From the NCBI GenBank assembly GCA_002412795.1, contig DHVS01000038.1, positions 62,001 to 126,000 of the forward strand: a stretch of DNA of 64,000 bases, written 5' to 3'. This stretch comes from a bacterium UBP2_UBA5202 (GTDB taxonomy: Bacteria; Edwardsbacteria; AC1; EtOH8). A model generated the notes under the pieces. It was not told the origin of the DNA. It worked only from the letters and a program-made list of their open reading frames with translations, and searched no databases. The position numbers and the translations under genes are program-made. Below are positions 16,399 to 25,475 of this stretch, piece by piece. The stretch's first letter is position 1, and every line of letters begins with the position of its first letter.

Positions 16399-17169
16399 AT
16401 GATAAAACCTTTGACCATCGCAGGACGCGAAATTAGATCCCGTCTTTTCCTGGGCACCGGTAAATTCTCAAATTCCACTGTCATGGCCCGGGCCCTGGAG
16501 GCCTCGGGGGCCGAGATCGTGACCGTGGCCCTGCGCCGGGTGGAATTCGACAACCCCCAGGATGACATCATTGCCCACATCGACCAGAAAAAATACCTGT
16601 TGCTTCCCAACACCTCCGGGGCCCGCGACGCCGAAGAGGCGGTCCGGATTGCCCGGCTGGCCCGGGCGGCTTCCGGCTGGAACTGGCTGAAGCTGGAGGT
16701 CACTCCCGAGCCCAATTATCTTCTGCCCGATCCGGTGGAGACGCTGAAGGCGGCGGAGATCCTGATCAAGGAAGGTTTCATCGTGCTGCCCTACATCAAT
16801 GCCGACCCGGTGCTGGCCAAGCGCCTGCAGGAGGCGGGCTGCGCGGCGGTGATGCCGCTGGGCTCGCCCATCGGCTCGGGGCGGGGGATCAAGACCGCCG
16901 ACCAGATCCGGATCATCATCGCCCAGGCCACGGTGCCGGTGGTGGTGGACGCCGGGCTGGGCCTGCCCTCCCACATCTGCCAGGCCTTTGAGCTGGGGGC
17001 CGATGCGGTGCTGTTGAATACCGCGGTGGCGGCGGCCCAGGATCCGGTGCAGATGGCCAGATCGTTCAAGCTGGCGGTGGAGTCATCCCTGGCCGGGCTT
17101 GAGTCCGGGCCAATGTCCGAAGGCGAGGCCGCCTCCGCTTCCAGCCCGTTGACCGGATTTTTGAGATGA
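16399..17169 (+). CDS. thiG: Thiazole synthase ThiG
   Basis: 256 residues from the ATG at 16399. TIM-barrel enzyme that condenses deoxyxylulose phosphate, dehydroglycine and ThiS-borne sulfur into the thiazole phosphate. Motifs: RLFLGTGKF, the catalytic Lys in NWLKLEVTPEPNYLLPD, MPLGSPIGSGRG (phosphate-binding region) and GLPSHICQAFELGADAVLLNTAV. No good ribosome binding site precedes it, so translation is probably coupled to TPR copy 2 ending at 16385. The stop overlaps the thiH start (ATGA). A broken copy of its first 38 codons lies at 14711. Confidence 0.96.
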   Translation: MIKPLTIAGREIRSRLFLGTGKFSNSTVMARALEASGAEIVTVALRRVEFDNPQDDIIAHIDQKKYLLLPNTSGARDAEEAVRIARLARAASGWNWLKLEVTPEPNYLLPDPVETLKAAEILIKEGFIVLPYINADPVLAKRLQEAGCAAVMPLGSPIGSGRGIKTADQIRIIIAQATVPVVVDAGLGLPSHICQAFELGADAVLLNTAVAAAQDPVQMARSFKLAVESSLAGLESGPMSEGEAASASSPLTGFLR

Positions 17170-18386
17170 GCCCGTTCCACGAAATAATAAGTTTACTGGA
17201 CAGCGCCCGGATAAAAATAGACCATCAGGATGTCACCACCGGGCAGGTCAAGGCCCTTTTGGAATCAATAGGTTCAGGCGATGCTTCCCGTTCCGAAGAC
17301 ATCTCCGTCCTGGTATCTCCGGCGGCCGGCGAACTGCTGGAGCCGATGGCCAGACTGGCCAAGACCGTCACCCTCCGGCGTTTCGGCAGGACCATCCAGA
17401 TGTATGCTCCGCTGTATATCTCCAACCACTGCAGCAATTCCTGCGTTTACTGCGGGTTCAACGTCCACAACAAGGTCAACCGACGGACATCCAACCGTGA
17501 AGAGATATTGTCCGAAGCCCGGCTGATAAAGAACCAGCACATCTCGCAGTTATTGCTGGTGAGCGGCGAATGCCCGGCCGAGGTAAGCCTGGACCTGCTG
17601 GAGGCCACCGCCCGCGGTCTGAAGGGAATGTTCCCCTCCCTGTCCATAGAAGTGTACCCCATGGATACTCCGGACTACGCACGGCTTTACCAGGCGGGAA
17701 TAGACGGCCTGGCCATTTATCAGGAGACCTACGACCAAAACATATATTCCATGGTCCATCCGGCCGGGCCCAAACGTGATTACCGGTACCGGCTGGGGGC
17801 CCCGGAGAGGGGCGCGGCGGCTGGTTTCCGGCAGATCGGCCTGGGGTCGCTGCTGGGGCTTAACGACTGGCGGGTGGAATCGCATTACCTGATGCACCAC
17901 GCCGCCTATCTGATGAAGCACCACTGGAAGAGCCAGATCTCCGTCTCCTTTCCCCGCCTGAGGCCGGCGGCCGGGGGATACAGCCCGGAATTTCCCGTCA
18001 GCGATCGGGAACTGGTGCAGATGATCTGCGCCTTTAGGCTGATGCTGCCCGACGCCGGACTGGTGCTTTCCACCCGGGAGCCGGCGGAGCTGCGGGACAA
18101 CCTGATCGGCCTGGGCATCACCAAAATGAGCGCCGGGTCCAAGACCGCCCCGGGCGGTTATCTCGACAGGCTCGACAACAATATCGACAAGATAGACAAC
18201 AATCTGAACGAACAGGGCCAGCCGGCCGAAGGACAGTTCAACGTTTGCGACGACCGGACGGTGGAAGAGGTGGCCCAGAGCATTCGTTCCAAAGGTTACG
18301 ATACGGTGTGGAAGGACTGGGACCAGGGGTTTGAAAAACAAAACGAAAATCAAGGGCAGAACATAAATAAAGAAAATGGAAAATAA
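17166..18386 (+). CDS. thiH: 2-iminoacetate synthase ThiH (radical SAM)
   Basis: 406 residues. The radical SAM cysteines are C89, C93 and C96 in ISNHCSNSCVYCGF. The ThiH features YPMDTPDYARLYQAG and IYQETYDQNIYS follow. It cleaves tyrosine to p-cresol and dehydroglycine, the glycine imine used by ThiG; use of this oxygen-sensitive route instead of glycine oxidase (ThiO) fits an anaerobe. Start codon overlaps the thiG stop. The tail is Asn/Lys-rich (ENQGQNINKENGK) and overlaps thiE. Confidence 0.96.
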   Translation: MSPFHEIISLLDSARIKIDHQDVTTGQVKALLESIGSGDASRSEDISVLVSPAAGELLEPMARLAKTVTLRRFGRTIQMYAPLYISNHCSNSCVYCGFNVHNKVNRRTSNREEILSEARLIKNQHISQLLLVSGECPAEVSLDLLEATARGLKGMFPSLSIEVYPMDTPDYARLYQAGIDGLAIYQETYDQNIYSMVHPAGPKRDYRYRLGAPERGAAAGFRQIGLGSLLGLNDWRVESHYLMHHAAYLMKHHWKSQISVSFPRLRPAAGGYSPEFPVSDRELVQMICAFRLMLPDAGLVLSTREPAELRDNLIGLGITKMSAGSKTAPGGYLDRLDNNIDKIDNNLNEQGQPAEGQFNVCDDRTVEEVAQSIRSKGYDTVWKDWDQGFEKQNENQGQNINKENGK

Positions 18387-19032
18387 GCAACAGCGTCTGA
18401 AAGCATTCGACCTGGTAGACATTTACCCGGTCACCGACCAGGCGCTGTCACTGGGCCGCAGCGATCTGGAAGTATTGGACGGCCTGATAGCCGGGGGAGC
18501 CCGGATAGTCCAGCTGCGGGAAAAGCAACTCGGCAAAAAAGAATTTTATTCCTTGGCCCAGGCCTTCAAGGAAAAGACAACCAAGGCCGGGATGCTGCTG
18601 ATCATCAACGACCACCTGGACATAGCCCTGGCCTGCGGGGCCGACGGGGTGCATCTGGGGCAGGACGATCTGCCGCCGGCTGCCGCAAAAGAACTGGCCC
18701 CCGAACTGATAATAGGCGTTTCCACCCACAACCTGGGCGAAGCCTTGTTGGCCCAGGAGCAGGGAGCGGACTACGTCAACATCGGGCCCATCTTTGCCAC
18801 CCAGACCAAGGAACTTTCCATGAAACCGCTGGGGCCGGAGGCCATCGAACAGATAGCGCCGCGGTTGAAGATACCATTCACGGTGATGGGGGGGATCAAC
18901 CAATCCAACATCCAGGAGGTCTTGCGGGCCGGGGCCGGAAAGATCGCGGTAGTCACCGCCGTCACCAAGGCCGGAAACATCGGGCAGGCGGTTCAGGAAC
19001 TGCGGAAGACGATCAGCGGATTCTCAGCCTGA
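18376..19032 (+). CDS. thiE: Thiamine-phosphate synthase ThiE
   Basis: 218 residues, TIM barrel. Motifs: DIYPVTDQALSLGR, IVQLREKQLGKKEF (pyrimidine/pyrophosphate site), LLIINDHLDIALACGADGVHLGQDDLP and NIGPIFATQTKE. It joins hydroxymethylpyrimidine diphosphate and thiazole phosphate to thiamin phosphate. The start overlaps thiH by 11 bases. Last gene of the thi operon; a new promoter follows at 19042. Confidence 0.95.
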   Translation: MENKQQRLKAFDLVDIYPVTDQALSLGRSDLEVLDGLIAGGARIVQLREKQLGKKEFYSLAQAFKEKTTKAGMLLIINDHLDIALACGADGVHLGQDDLPPAAAKELAPELIIGVSTHNLGEALLAQEQGADYVNIGPIFATQTKELSMKPLGPEAIEQIAPRLKIPFTVMGGINQSNIQEVLRAGAGKIAVVTAVTKAGNIGQAVQELRKTISGFSA

Positions 19033-19041
19033 ATCCTCAAG

Positions 19042-19070
19042 TTGACTTTTGGCATCAAATGTAATAGAAT
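19042..19070 (+). promoter_or_regulatory. Promoter of the NifU-like gene
   Basis: TTGACT and TAGAAT with 17-base spacing, 31 bases before the ATG at 19102; GGAACGGAG serves as ribosome binding site. Confidence 0.65.
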
Positions 19071-19101
19071 GCAGGCACATTAATAAGGAACGGAGATACA
19101 G

Positions 19102-19536
19102 ATGTACAGTGAAAAGGTGATGGATCACTTCATGAATCCCCGCAACATGGGAGAGATCGAGAACCCCGACGGGGTGGGAATGGTGGGCAATCCGGTCTGC
19201 GGGGACATGATGAAGATCATGCTGAAGATAGACAAGGACGTGGTGACCGACGTCAAGTTCAAGACCTTCGGCTGCGGGGCGGCCATAGCCACCTCCAGCA
19301 TGGCCACCGAGCTGGTCAAGGGAAAGACCATCGAAGAGGCCCTGCAGGTCACAAATAAAGCGGTGACCGAGGCACTGGACGGCCTGCCCCCGGTCAAAAC
19401 CCATTGCTCGGTGCTGGCCGAGGACGGAATCCGTGCCGCAGTTAATGATTATCTGACTAAGCAGGGCCGGCCGGGGCTTAAACTTTCCGAGGCCACTCAT
19501 GATCACGGCCACGAACATCAGGATGAAAACAAGTAG
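19102..19536 (+). CDS. IscU/NifU-type Fe-S cluster scaffold
   Basis: 144 residues. The three scaffold cysteines are in GNPVCGDMM, TFGCGAAIATSS and VKTHCSVLAEDGI. The first ~125 residues equal the NifU N-terminal/IscU domain; the tail is His-rich (HDHGHEHQ), perhaps metal-binding. It receives sulfur and iron to build [2Fe-2S]/[4Fe-4S] clusters. A cysteine desulfurase is not adjacent. It has its own promoter and terminator and so is monocistronic. The 35955 gene carries a second, more divergent scaffold domain. Confidence 0.92.
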   Translation: MYSEKVMDHFMNPRNMGEIENPDGVGMVGNPVCGDMMKIMLKIDKDVVTDVKFKTFGCGAAIATSSMATELVKGKTIEEALQVTNKAVTEALDGLPPVKTHCSVLAEDGIRAAVNDYLTKQGRPGLKLSEATHDHGHEHQDENK

Positions 19537-19555
19537 TTGCTGGAAATAAATAAAG

Positions 19556-19604
19556 GCCCCCCGCTGCACTTCGACTATGCTCAGTGTCCAGCGGGGGGCT
19601 TTTT
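19556..19604 (+). terminator. Terminator of the NifU-like gene with a repeat in its loop
   Basis: Perfect 11-bp stem GCCCCCCGCTG/CAGCGGGGGGC followed by TTTTTC. The loop and flanks (19566-19588) carry a GCACTTCGACTATGCTCAGTG repeat related to those at 561-587 and 7997-8020. Confidence 0.85.
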
Positions 19605-19620
19605 CGTGGGATCGCTCCGG

Positions 19621-22600
19621 TTACTTTATCATTACCAGTTTCTTGGTAAATCTTGACTCTCCGGCCTCCAGCCGGTAGAGATAAACCCCGGCCGCCAGCT
19701 TACGCTGCCCGTCGTCCCGGCCGTCCCACTTGACGGCATAGCTGCCGGCAGGCTGCTGAGAGTTCACCAGCGTCCGCACCAGCTGTCCGGCCACGTTGTA
19801 CACTTTAAGCCCAACCTTGGTCTCTGACGGAAGCTGGTAGGATATGGTGGTGCCCGACCCGAAGGGGTTGGGGTTGTTCTGGAAAAGGGCCAAGACCAGC
19901 GGTCTCATGGTTTCGGGTTTATCCCCTGTTATCCCCAACAAAGGTTGGACCTTAACATAGATGTCATCCAGTACCCAGCCGTAAGCATTGGTGGTGGCAT
20001 CGGATGTCAACCTGAACCGGATCAGGATGCTGTCATTGATTCCTTTGGCGAATAGTGGATTGATCTCAGTGCTGTCCACAAGCCACCCGGAGGTAAGCGT
20101 GATCCGTTTTTTCAGGCTAACCCAGTCAACGCCATTGGAGCTGCCTTCCACCCTGATGGTATCCCCCGCTGCCAGGTTGAGGCCTTTTTGATACCAGAAT
20201 AATTTCACGCTATTGCCGTTTTCTGCATAGGCTTTAAGATTAAGCGATTCCTGCGGCCTCAGGCTAAGCTGGACATCCGAATTCGACAGGTAGTTTGCCG
20301 GTCCGCTGCGCATACAGTTGGGGGCTGAACGATAACCGGTTGTCATCGTTCTCCAGGAAGGATGCGTTCCGTATAACGTATCAAATTCTGCATAAGCGCT
20401 GCTCTGGTCAAAATTAGATATCAACATGGAGTCAACGCCAACGAAGCTATAATACCCGCTGGCAGGCCCCCGGCCCAGGTTTTGCTGGCTGGAATTATCG
20501 ACCGCGGTCACATAGTAATTGACGGTGTCCCAGGTGTTGATGTGGGCCGGCAGGGTGATGGTCCCGCTATAGTTCCCGATCCCGGTCATTTTAACCGGCG
20601 GGTATTCCGCTCCGGAGTTGATCCGGTAATGGAGGTAGGTGGAATCCTGCAGTCCGATATTGTCGGTGACCGTGGCGGTGACGTTGTACGGCCCGTTGAG
20701 GTTGATGGTGTTCCGGGGCGCGGTGCTGGAAATAACCGGATCGACTGTATCGGCTCCGGCGTAGAACCCGTAGCTGGTGAACGGCGCGTCAATGGGCCTG
20801 GCGGTCTTTAAGTCCGTATTGTTCTCGGCCACGATGTAATACTGCACGGCCTGGTTGGTCTGGGCCGGTATCAGACACTCGAAGGTGTCGGTAACTCCGA
20901 CCCGTGACATGGCCAGTTTATGTTCGAATGGGGCCGAGCCGTCCAGGTTGTAATAAAGCACTGCCTTCTGCACCCCCACGCTGGAACTGATCAGGGCCGC
21001 TACCCGGTATGGAGTGGAGGTGTTCTCGGTGTCGGTCAGCGGTGTGTGGGAAAGGCTGAGGTCGCCCAGGAACCAGCGGATGATCCGGTCCATGAAGGTC
21101 TGCCTGGTCAATGCGGTGGAGATGGCCTCGTAGCCGAAGCCGGTGTAAACCACCTTGGCGCCGGTGCCGCCGTCCTCCCAGTGCAGGCCGGCCCGGTTGG
21201 CGGTGGCCCCGTAGTTGAAGCAGAACACGGCGCTGCCGTTGGGGGTGAAATAATCGGGGAACTGTTCGTCCGAGGCCCGGCCCGGCTGATAGACGGCTGA
21301 GGCCAGGCCGTCGGTCAGGGTGTCACCGGTTATCCCGGAGGCCGAGCTGCCGCCGTCGTCGCCCAGATAGGTGGCCTTGAGGTAGTTCTGGTAAAAATCG
21401 GTGCAGCCGGCGGGGTCAAGCAGGTACTCGTGGGATGCTCCGGTCATGGTGTCCTGCAGGTCCCATCCCACGTCTTGGCCCGAGAGATACAGCTTGCCGC
21501 CCTGGTCGATGTAGTGTCTTAGAACATTGCGGTCCATGGAATCCAAGGAGGGGAAGGCCCATTCGCAGGACCAGATCACCGCCGGGAACATCCCCAGCAA
21601 AATGGAGTCCGGCGCGCCCTGGGTGGTGCGGTCATAATAATTGTAGTAGACCCCGGCGGCCGAAAGGGCATCCCGGTAGTAGCCTTCAACCGCAGCTCCT
21701 CCGTCGTCGTCCACCAGCAGCACCGGGGCCCGTTCTATCTGAACATAAAAGGTGTCGGTGTGCAGATCGCCGTCGGTGTTGATCTGGACGGCGAAGGCCG
21801 CCAGGTGTGGCAGGGCGGTGCTGTCCACGGTAAAGCTGAAGGTGGACACGCTGGCGGTGTCACCGGACCCCAAGGCCCCGTAGTTCCCGCCAGCGGATAC
21901 CATCTGCACCGCGTAATCGGAGGAACTGACCAAAGCGGTAACCGAGGCGGCATCGGCCCAGCCGTTGCGCAGGGCCAGGCTAAGATTGACGGTCTCCCCG
22001 GCCTGGGGGATGTTGTTGTTGCCGTCGATCACCCGGCTGGAGTAATAGCGGGTCCAGGAGGTGATGGAGGTGGTCAGTGCCTTGTAGGCATTGACCCGTC
22101 CCGCCCCCAACATTCCTATATATCCTGGATTTTGGGCGTCGATGTTGTCGGCGGAGTGCATCAGCAGGGTGGCCAGCATGGCATTGGTATGGGAGGGATA
22201 ATAGGATTTTACCAGGGCCGCCACCCCGGCCACCACCGGGCTGGCCATGGAGGTGCCGTTCCAGGAGGCATAGGTGTTTGAATAACAGGTGCTGTAAATG
22301 GAGGAGCCAGGCGAGGAGATGTCCACCGTGGTCCCGTAGTTGGAGAAAGAGGATTTCACGTCCCCGCTGGCGGTGGCCGCCACCGAGAAGGCGTTCTCGC
22401 AGGCCGAGGGGTAGTGGGGGGTGGCCACGTTGTCGTTGCCGGCGGCGCACACCACCAGCGAGCCCTGGGCGTTGGCGTAATTGATGATGTCCTGCTCGTA
22501 CTGGCTGAAACCGCCGCCGCCCCAGGAACAGTTTACGATATCGGCTCCGTTGTCGGCGGCATAAACTATTCCTTCGTAGCCGAACCAAATGAAACCGCTG

Positions 22601-23433
22601 CCATCGGCCCGGGTATCATTGTCGTAAGAGCATTTGACGGCCATCACCTTGCAATTATAGCCTATGCCGGCCACCCCCACCCCGTTGTTGGTGACGGCCG
22701 AAGCATCTCCGGCCACATGGGTGCCGTGATCGTTGTTGGAGGCGGTGGGATTGGGGTCATTGTCTCCGGCTGGAGAGAGGTTGGCCAGGTCCGGTCCGGC
22801 AAAATCCCAGCCCCGGTAATCGTCAACAAATCCGTTACCATCATTGTCCACTCCGTCGTTGCTGTCGGCCCCGGCCTCTCCAGGGTTGTACCAGAGATTG
22901 GCGGCCAGGTCGGGGTGGGCGGTCTGCACCCCGCAGTCCACTATGCCCACCGTTACCGTGGTGTCGCCTTGGGAAATGTCCCAGGCCGAAGCGGCCTGGA
23001 TGGCGGTCAGGAACCACTGGGATCCCAGGCCGGGATCGTTGGGGGTGAACTTGGGCTGTCTTCCGTAACGGGGCTCGGCATATTCCACCTGGCCGGTGTT
23101 TTTCAGCTGCGCACAAAGCGCCTTGATGTCTGCGGCCTCCGAAACCCTGGCCTGGCATATCTTTGAAAGGTCCTGTTCAGCTTTGGCCTTGGCCTGGCGC
23201 TTATGGGGATAGATCATCTTGATCTCATCCAAGCCCTGCTGCTGGAGCACCGCGTCAACCCGGGTCACCCCGCAGGAAAGCCCCTTGGCGTCCATGACCG
23301 GGAAGACTTTGAGCTTGAAAATCACCACGCCTTTAAGATGCGGTGAAAGGGCAATCCGGCCGTTTTCAGCCAGGGCTGAACCGGCCAGCCCCAAAAGGCA
23401 GAAGGCCGTTAGAATGACTAAAACTTTTTTCAC
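19621..23433 (-). CDS. Large secreted subtilisin-family (S8) protease with C-terminal FlgD-like sorting domain
   Basis: 1270 residues from a GTG start with AAGGAG before it. Signal peptide residues 1-22 (..GLAGSALA), a propeptide-like region to ~130, then a subtilase domain with D166 (GIVDCGVQ), H236 (NDHGTHVAG) and S395 (NGTSMASP). A Ca-binding-type loop NDGVDNDGNGFVDD lies at about 192-205. Then come Ig-like and ThuA/glutamine-amidotransferase-like stretches, and an end domain (FQNNPNPFGSGTTISYQLP, VYNVAGQLVRTL, AGVYLYRLEAG) of the FlgD_ig/T9SS type A class. It is exported and probably cell-surface or released. The many repeats of AS/TG in its Ig region are typical of candidate-phylum secretomes. 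Target unknown. Confidence 0.93.
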   Translation of the reverse strand: MKKVLVILTAFCLLGLAGSALAENGRIALSPHLKGVVIFKLKVFPVMDAKGLSCGVTRVDAVLQQQGLDEIKMIYPHKRQAKAKAEQDLSKICQARVSEAADIKALCAQLKNTGQVEYAEPRYGRQPKFTPNDPGLGSQWFLTAIQAASAWDISQGDTTVTVGIVDCGVQTAHPDLAANLWYNPGEAGADSNDGVDNDGNGFVDDYRGWDFAGPDLANLSPAGDNDPNPTASNNDHGTHVAGDASAVTNNGVGVAGIGYNCKVMAVKCSYDNDTRADGSGFIWFGYEGIVYAADNGADIVNCSWGGGGFSQYEQDIINYANAQGSLVVCAAGNDNVATPHYPSACENAFSVAATASGDVKSSFSNYGTTVDISSPGSSIYSTCYSNTYASWNGTSMASPVVAGVAALVKSYYPSHTNAMLATLLMHSADNIDAQNPGYIGMLGAGRVNAYKALTTSITSWTRYYSSRVIDGNNNIPQAGETVNLSLALRNGWADAASVTALVSSSDYAVQMVSAGGNYGALGSGDTASVSTFSFTVDSTALPHLAAFAVQINTDGDLHTDTFYVQIERAPVLLVDDDGGAAVEGYYRDALSAAGVYYNYYDRTTQGAPDSILLGMFPAVIWSCEWAFPSLDSMDRNVLRHYIDQGGKLYLSGQDVGWDLQDTMTGASHEYLLDPAGCTDFYQNYLKATYLGDDGGSSASGITGDTLTDGLASAVYQPGRASDEQFPDYFTPNGSAVFCFNYGATANRAGLHWEDGGTGAKVVYTGFGYEAISTALTRQTFMDRIIRWFLGDLSLSHTPLTDTENTSTPYRVAALISSSVGVQKAVLYYNLDGSAPFEHKLAMSRVGVTDTFECLIPAQTNQAVQYYIVAENNTDLKTARPIDAPFTSYGFYAGADTVDPVISSTAPRNTINLNGPYNVTATVTDNIGLQDSTYLHYRINSGAEYPPVKMTGIGNYSGTITLPAHINTWDTVNYYVTAVDNSSQQNLGRGPASGYYSFVGVDSMLISNFDQSSAYAEFDTLYGTHPSWRTMTTGYRSAPNCMRSGPANYLSNSDVQLSLRPQESLNLKAYAENGNSVKLFWYQKGLNLAAGDTIRVEGSSNGVDWVSLKKRITLTSGWLVDSTEINPLFAKGINDSILIRFRLTSDATTNAYGWVLDDIYVKVQPLLGITGDKPETMRPLVLALFQNNPNPFGSGTTISYQLPSETKVGLKVYNVAGQLVRTLVNSQQPAGSYAVKWDGRDDGQRKLAAGVYLYRLEAGESRFTKKLVMIK

Positions 23434-23483
23434 TGGAAACTCCTTGTTTGGGTGTTAAAATCACAATTTAAAATTAAGTATTT

Positions 23484-23512
23484 ATGATACTCCTATAATC
23501 AGCGCTTGTCAA
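23484..23512 (-). promoter_or_regulatory. Promoter of the large S8 protease gene
   Basis: On the minus strand TTGACA (23512-23507) and TATCAT (23489-23484), 17-base spacing; start near 23477, about 45 bases before the GTG. Confidence 0.65.
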
Positions 23513-23617
23513 GATGCAATGCCGTAAAAATACGATCTTTGGTTTTTCAAGCCTTGTATTAAGGAGAAAATAGTGGTATATTGATGTATTAAATAGTGGT
23601 CAAAATCCCCAATTATA

Positions 23618-23646
23618 TTGACATAAGCGTTTGTTAATAGTATACT
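23618..23646 (+). promoter_or_regulatory. Promoter of the FmdB-to-DUF4388 gene group
   Basis: TTGACA and TATACT with exactly 17 bases between, 22 bases before the ATG of the zinc-ribbon gene. Divergent from the S8 protease promoter. Confidence 0.75.
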
Positions 23647-23668
23647 TATTATTTTAGGACAAAAAGCC

Positions 23669-23956
23669 ATGCCAACCTACGAATACCAATGCGCAAAATG
23701 CAGCCACCGGTTTGAAAAACTCCAGTCAATCAAAGACCAGCCGCTGAAATCCTGCCCGGTCTGCATCGGCCCGGTGGAACGCCTGATCAGCACCGGTTCC
23801 GGGTTTATTTTCAAAGGGGCCGGGTTCTATGCCACCGAATACAGAAGCTCCGAATACAGTAAAAGCGCCAAGGCCGATTCCGACAAAATATCCGCCATAC
23901 CTGCACCGACGCCCTCCCCCAACGTCAACAAAAGCTCTGAAGGAGATAAAAAATGA
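23669..23956 (+). CDS. FmdB-family zinc-ribbon protein
   Basis: 95 residues. Opens with MPTYEYQCAKCSHRFE and has a second CPVC pair, giving the four zinc ligands of the FmdB/YczE-type regulatory ribbon; GSGFIFKGAGFYATEY is the usual conserved middle. The tail is Ser/Pro/Lys-rich. Proteins of this family are named after an amidase regulator but mostly lack known function. Its stop overlaps the next start by 4 bases. Confidence 0.9.
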   Translation: MPTYEYQCAKCSHRFEKLQSIKDQPLKSCPVCIGPVERLISTGSGFIFKGAGFYATEYRSSEYSKSAKADSDKISAIPAPTPSPNVNKSSEGDKK

Positions 23957-24390
23957 AACAGATCAAATTATTTCTTCTGGCTTCCATAGTCCTGGTCTCC
24001 CTGGCCTCCGCCCAGACCGGCCCTTTGGATTTCAGCGGGGTCAACAACCTGAACGCCGGGCTGGGCAGTTTTTTTGACCCTTCCCGGCTGACTATGCAGC
24101 AAAGCTTTTCCATGGGCTACGCCTCCTCGGGTAAGTCCAGCCTGTTGTCCAATACCTACCGCAACACCATGAATTACCGGCTTTCCCAAAAGCTGGAGCT
24201 GAAACTGGACCTGGCCTACAGCTATCTGCCGGCCGCCTTCAACAAATCGGCCTACCGGATCGACAGCCGCAGCCAGGGGATGTTCCTGCCTTCGTTCGGG
24301 CTTAAATACCAGCCCTCCCAAAACATGATCATTCAGTTCGAGTACAACAGTCCGGGAAGCTATGGGTCCAATTATCTGCTTGGGCGGTAA
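23953..24390 (+). CDS. Secreted protein, predicted short outer-membrane barrel
   Basis: 145 residues. Signal peptide 1-20 (LFLLASIVLVSLASAQ). The mature part alternates polar and hydrophobic residues (NTMNYRLSQKLELKLDLAYSY, LKYQPSQNMIIQFEYNSPGS) as in beta-barrel strands. It is only large enough for a partial or small barrel. No family recognised. It is translationally coupled to the FmdB gene and sits before a PorV/PorQ-like gene. Confidence 0.7.
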   Translation: MKQIKLFLLASIVLVSLASAQTGPLDFSGVNNLNAGLGSFFDPSRLTMQQSFSMGYASSGKSSLLSNTYRNTMNYRLSQKLELKLDLAYSYLPAAFNKSAYRIDSRSQGMFLPSFGLKYQPSQNMIIQFEYNSPGSYGSNYLLGR

Positions 24391-24551
24391 TGTTTTTTTA
24401 CCGGAAAACCGGCGGGAACAGCTTTTCTAAAATTAAAATCAAACCCTTAAACAATAGCATTCGGGAGAAGATATAGCATTTGAAGGTAGGCGCGATCATT
24501 TTGACAGCTATGAGGCAACCTATTATCAATGCTATTGCCAAGGGAGACGTT

Positions 24552-25475
24552 ATGATCAAATCAGCCGCCATAATCTCAACCATAATCTTACTGCTGGCGT
24601 CAACCGTACCAGCCGAGATAAACGGCAACGCCGGTTCCACGGCCCTTTCCTTTTTGAAGATCGGGGCCGGAGCCAGGGCGGCCGGGATGGCCGATGCCGG
24701 GATTGCCGTGGTAGCAGACGCCTCGGCCTGTTACTGGAATCCAGCCCGGCTGACGGCCATTCCCACCAAGCACAGCCTGCATTTTCAGCACAACCAGTGG
24801 ATAGCCGAGACCTCGGTGGATGAGATCTATTACGCCTACAGCTTCGGCCGGCACCGGCTGGGAGCCGCCGCCCGGATGCTTTCCACCGGGGATATTCCCC
24901 TAAGGGATGAACTTCCGGCCCAGGACCCCATAGCCCAGTACCAGGCCTACGATCTTTTTGCCGGGCTTTCCTACGCCTTTTCGCCCATCCCGGAACTGGC
25001 CCTGGGCATTTCCTACCGGAGGCTCTGCGAAAAAATCTATCTGAACACCGGTTACGGCTACAATCTGCAGGCCGGCATCAACATCAGGATCAAAGAACTG
25101 GGGCTGGACCTGGGCGGCACCATAGATAATCTTGGTCCCCGTTTCAAACTCGACAAGGAACTTTACAAGCAGCCCACCACCTTCAAGGCCGGAGCCGGGT
25201 TCAGCCCAGACAAAAGGCTGTTCAACGGACGGGGCCTGCTGGCTTTGGATGCTGTCAAATCCATCGACGCCGGTTGGCAGGTCCGGACCGGGCTGGAATA
25301 TATCTGGCGGGACCAGGCGGCCCTGCGGCTGGGATACAAGACAGGCCATTCCAGCGAAAGTTTCAGCGCCGGGCTGGGTCTTAAGTGGCGGGGCTATTCC
25401 TTTGATTACGCTTTCGTGCCCCACGACTATGATCTGGGAACCAGCCATAGGTTCTCGCTGGGTCTGGGATTTTGA
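24552..25475 (+). CDS. PorV/PorQ-like outer-membrane protein (UPF0164 type)
   Basis: 307 residues from the ATG at 24552 (AGGGAGACG before it); earlier in-frame ATGs would spoil the signal peptide (IISTIILLLASTVPA). After it comes the family hallmark AGSTALSFLKIGAGARAAGMADAGIAVVAD and ACYWNPARL. The remainder is a FadL-like beta barrel ending in aromatic-flanked strands (HRFSLGLGF). In type IX secretion PorV ferries CTD-bearing cargo; the window has at least five proteins with FlgD-like C-terminal domains, so a shuttle role is plausible. No other T9SS component is visible here. Confidence 0.85.
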   Translation: MIKSAAIISTIILLLASTVPAEINGNAGSTALSFLKIGAGARAAGMADAGIAVVADASACYWNPARLTAIPTKHSLHFQHNQWIAETSVDEIYYAYSFGRHRLGAAARMLSTGDIPLRDELPAQDPIAQYQAYDLFAGLSYAFSPIPELALGISYRRLCEKIYLNTGYGYNLQAGINIRIKELGLDLGGTIDNLGPRFKLDKELYKQPTTFKAGAGFSPDKRLFNGRGLLALDAVKSIDAGWQVRTGLEYIWRDQAALRLGYKTGHSSESFSAGLGLKWRGYSFDYAFVPHDYDLGTSHRFSLGLGF

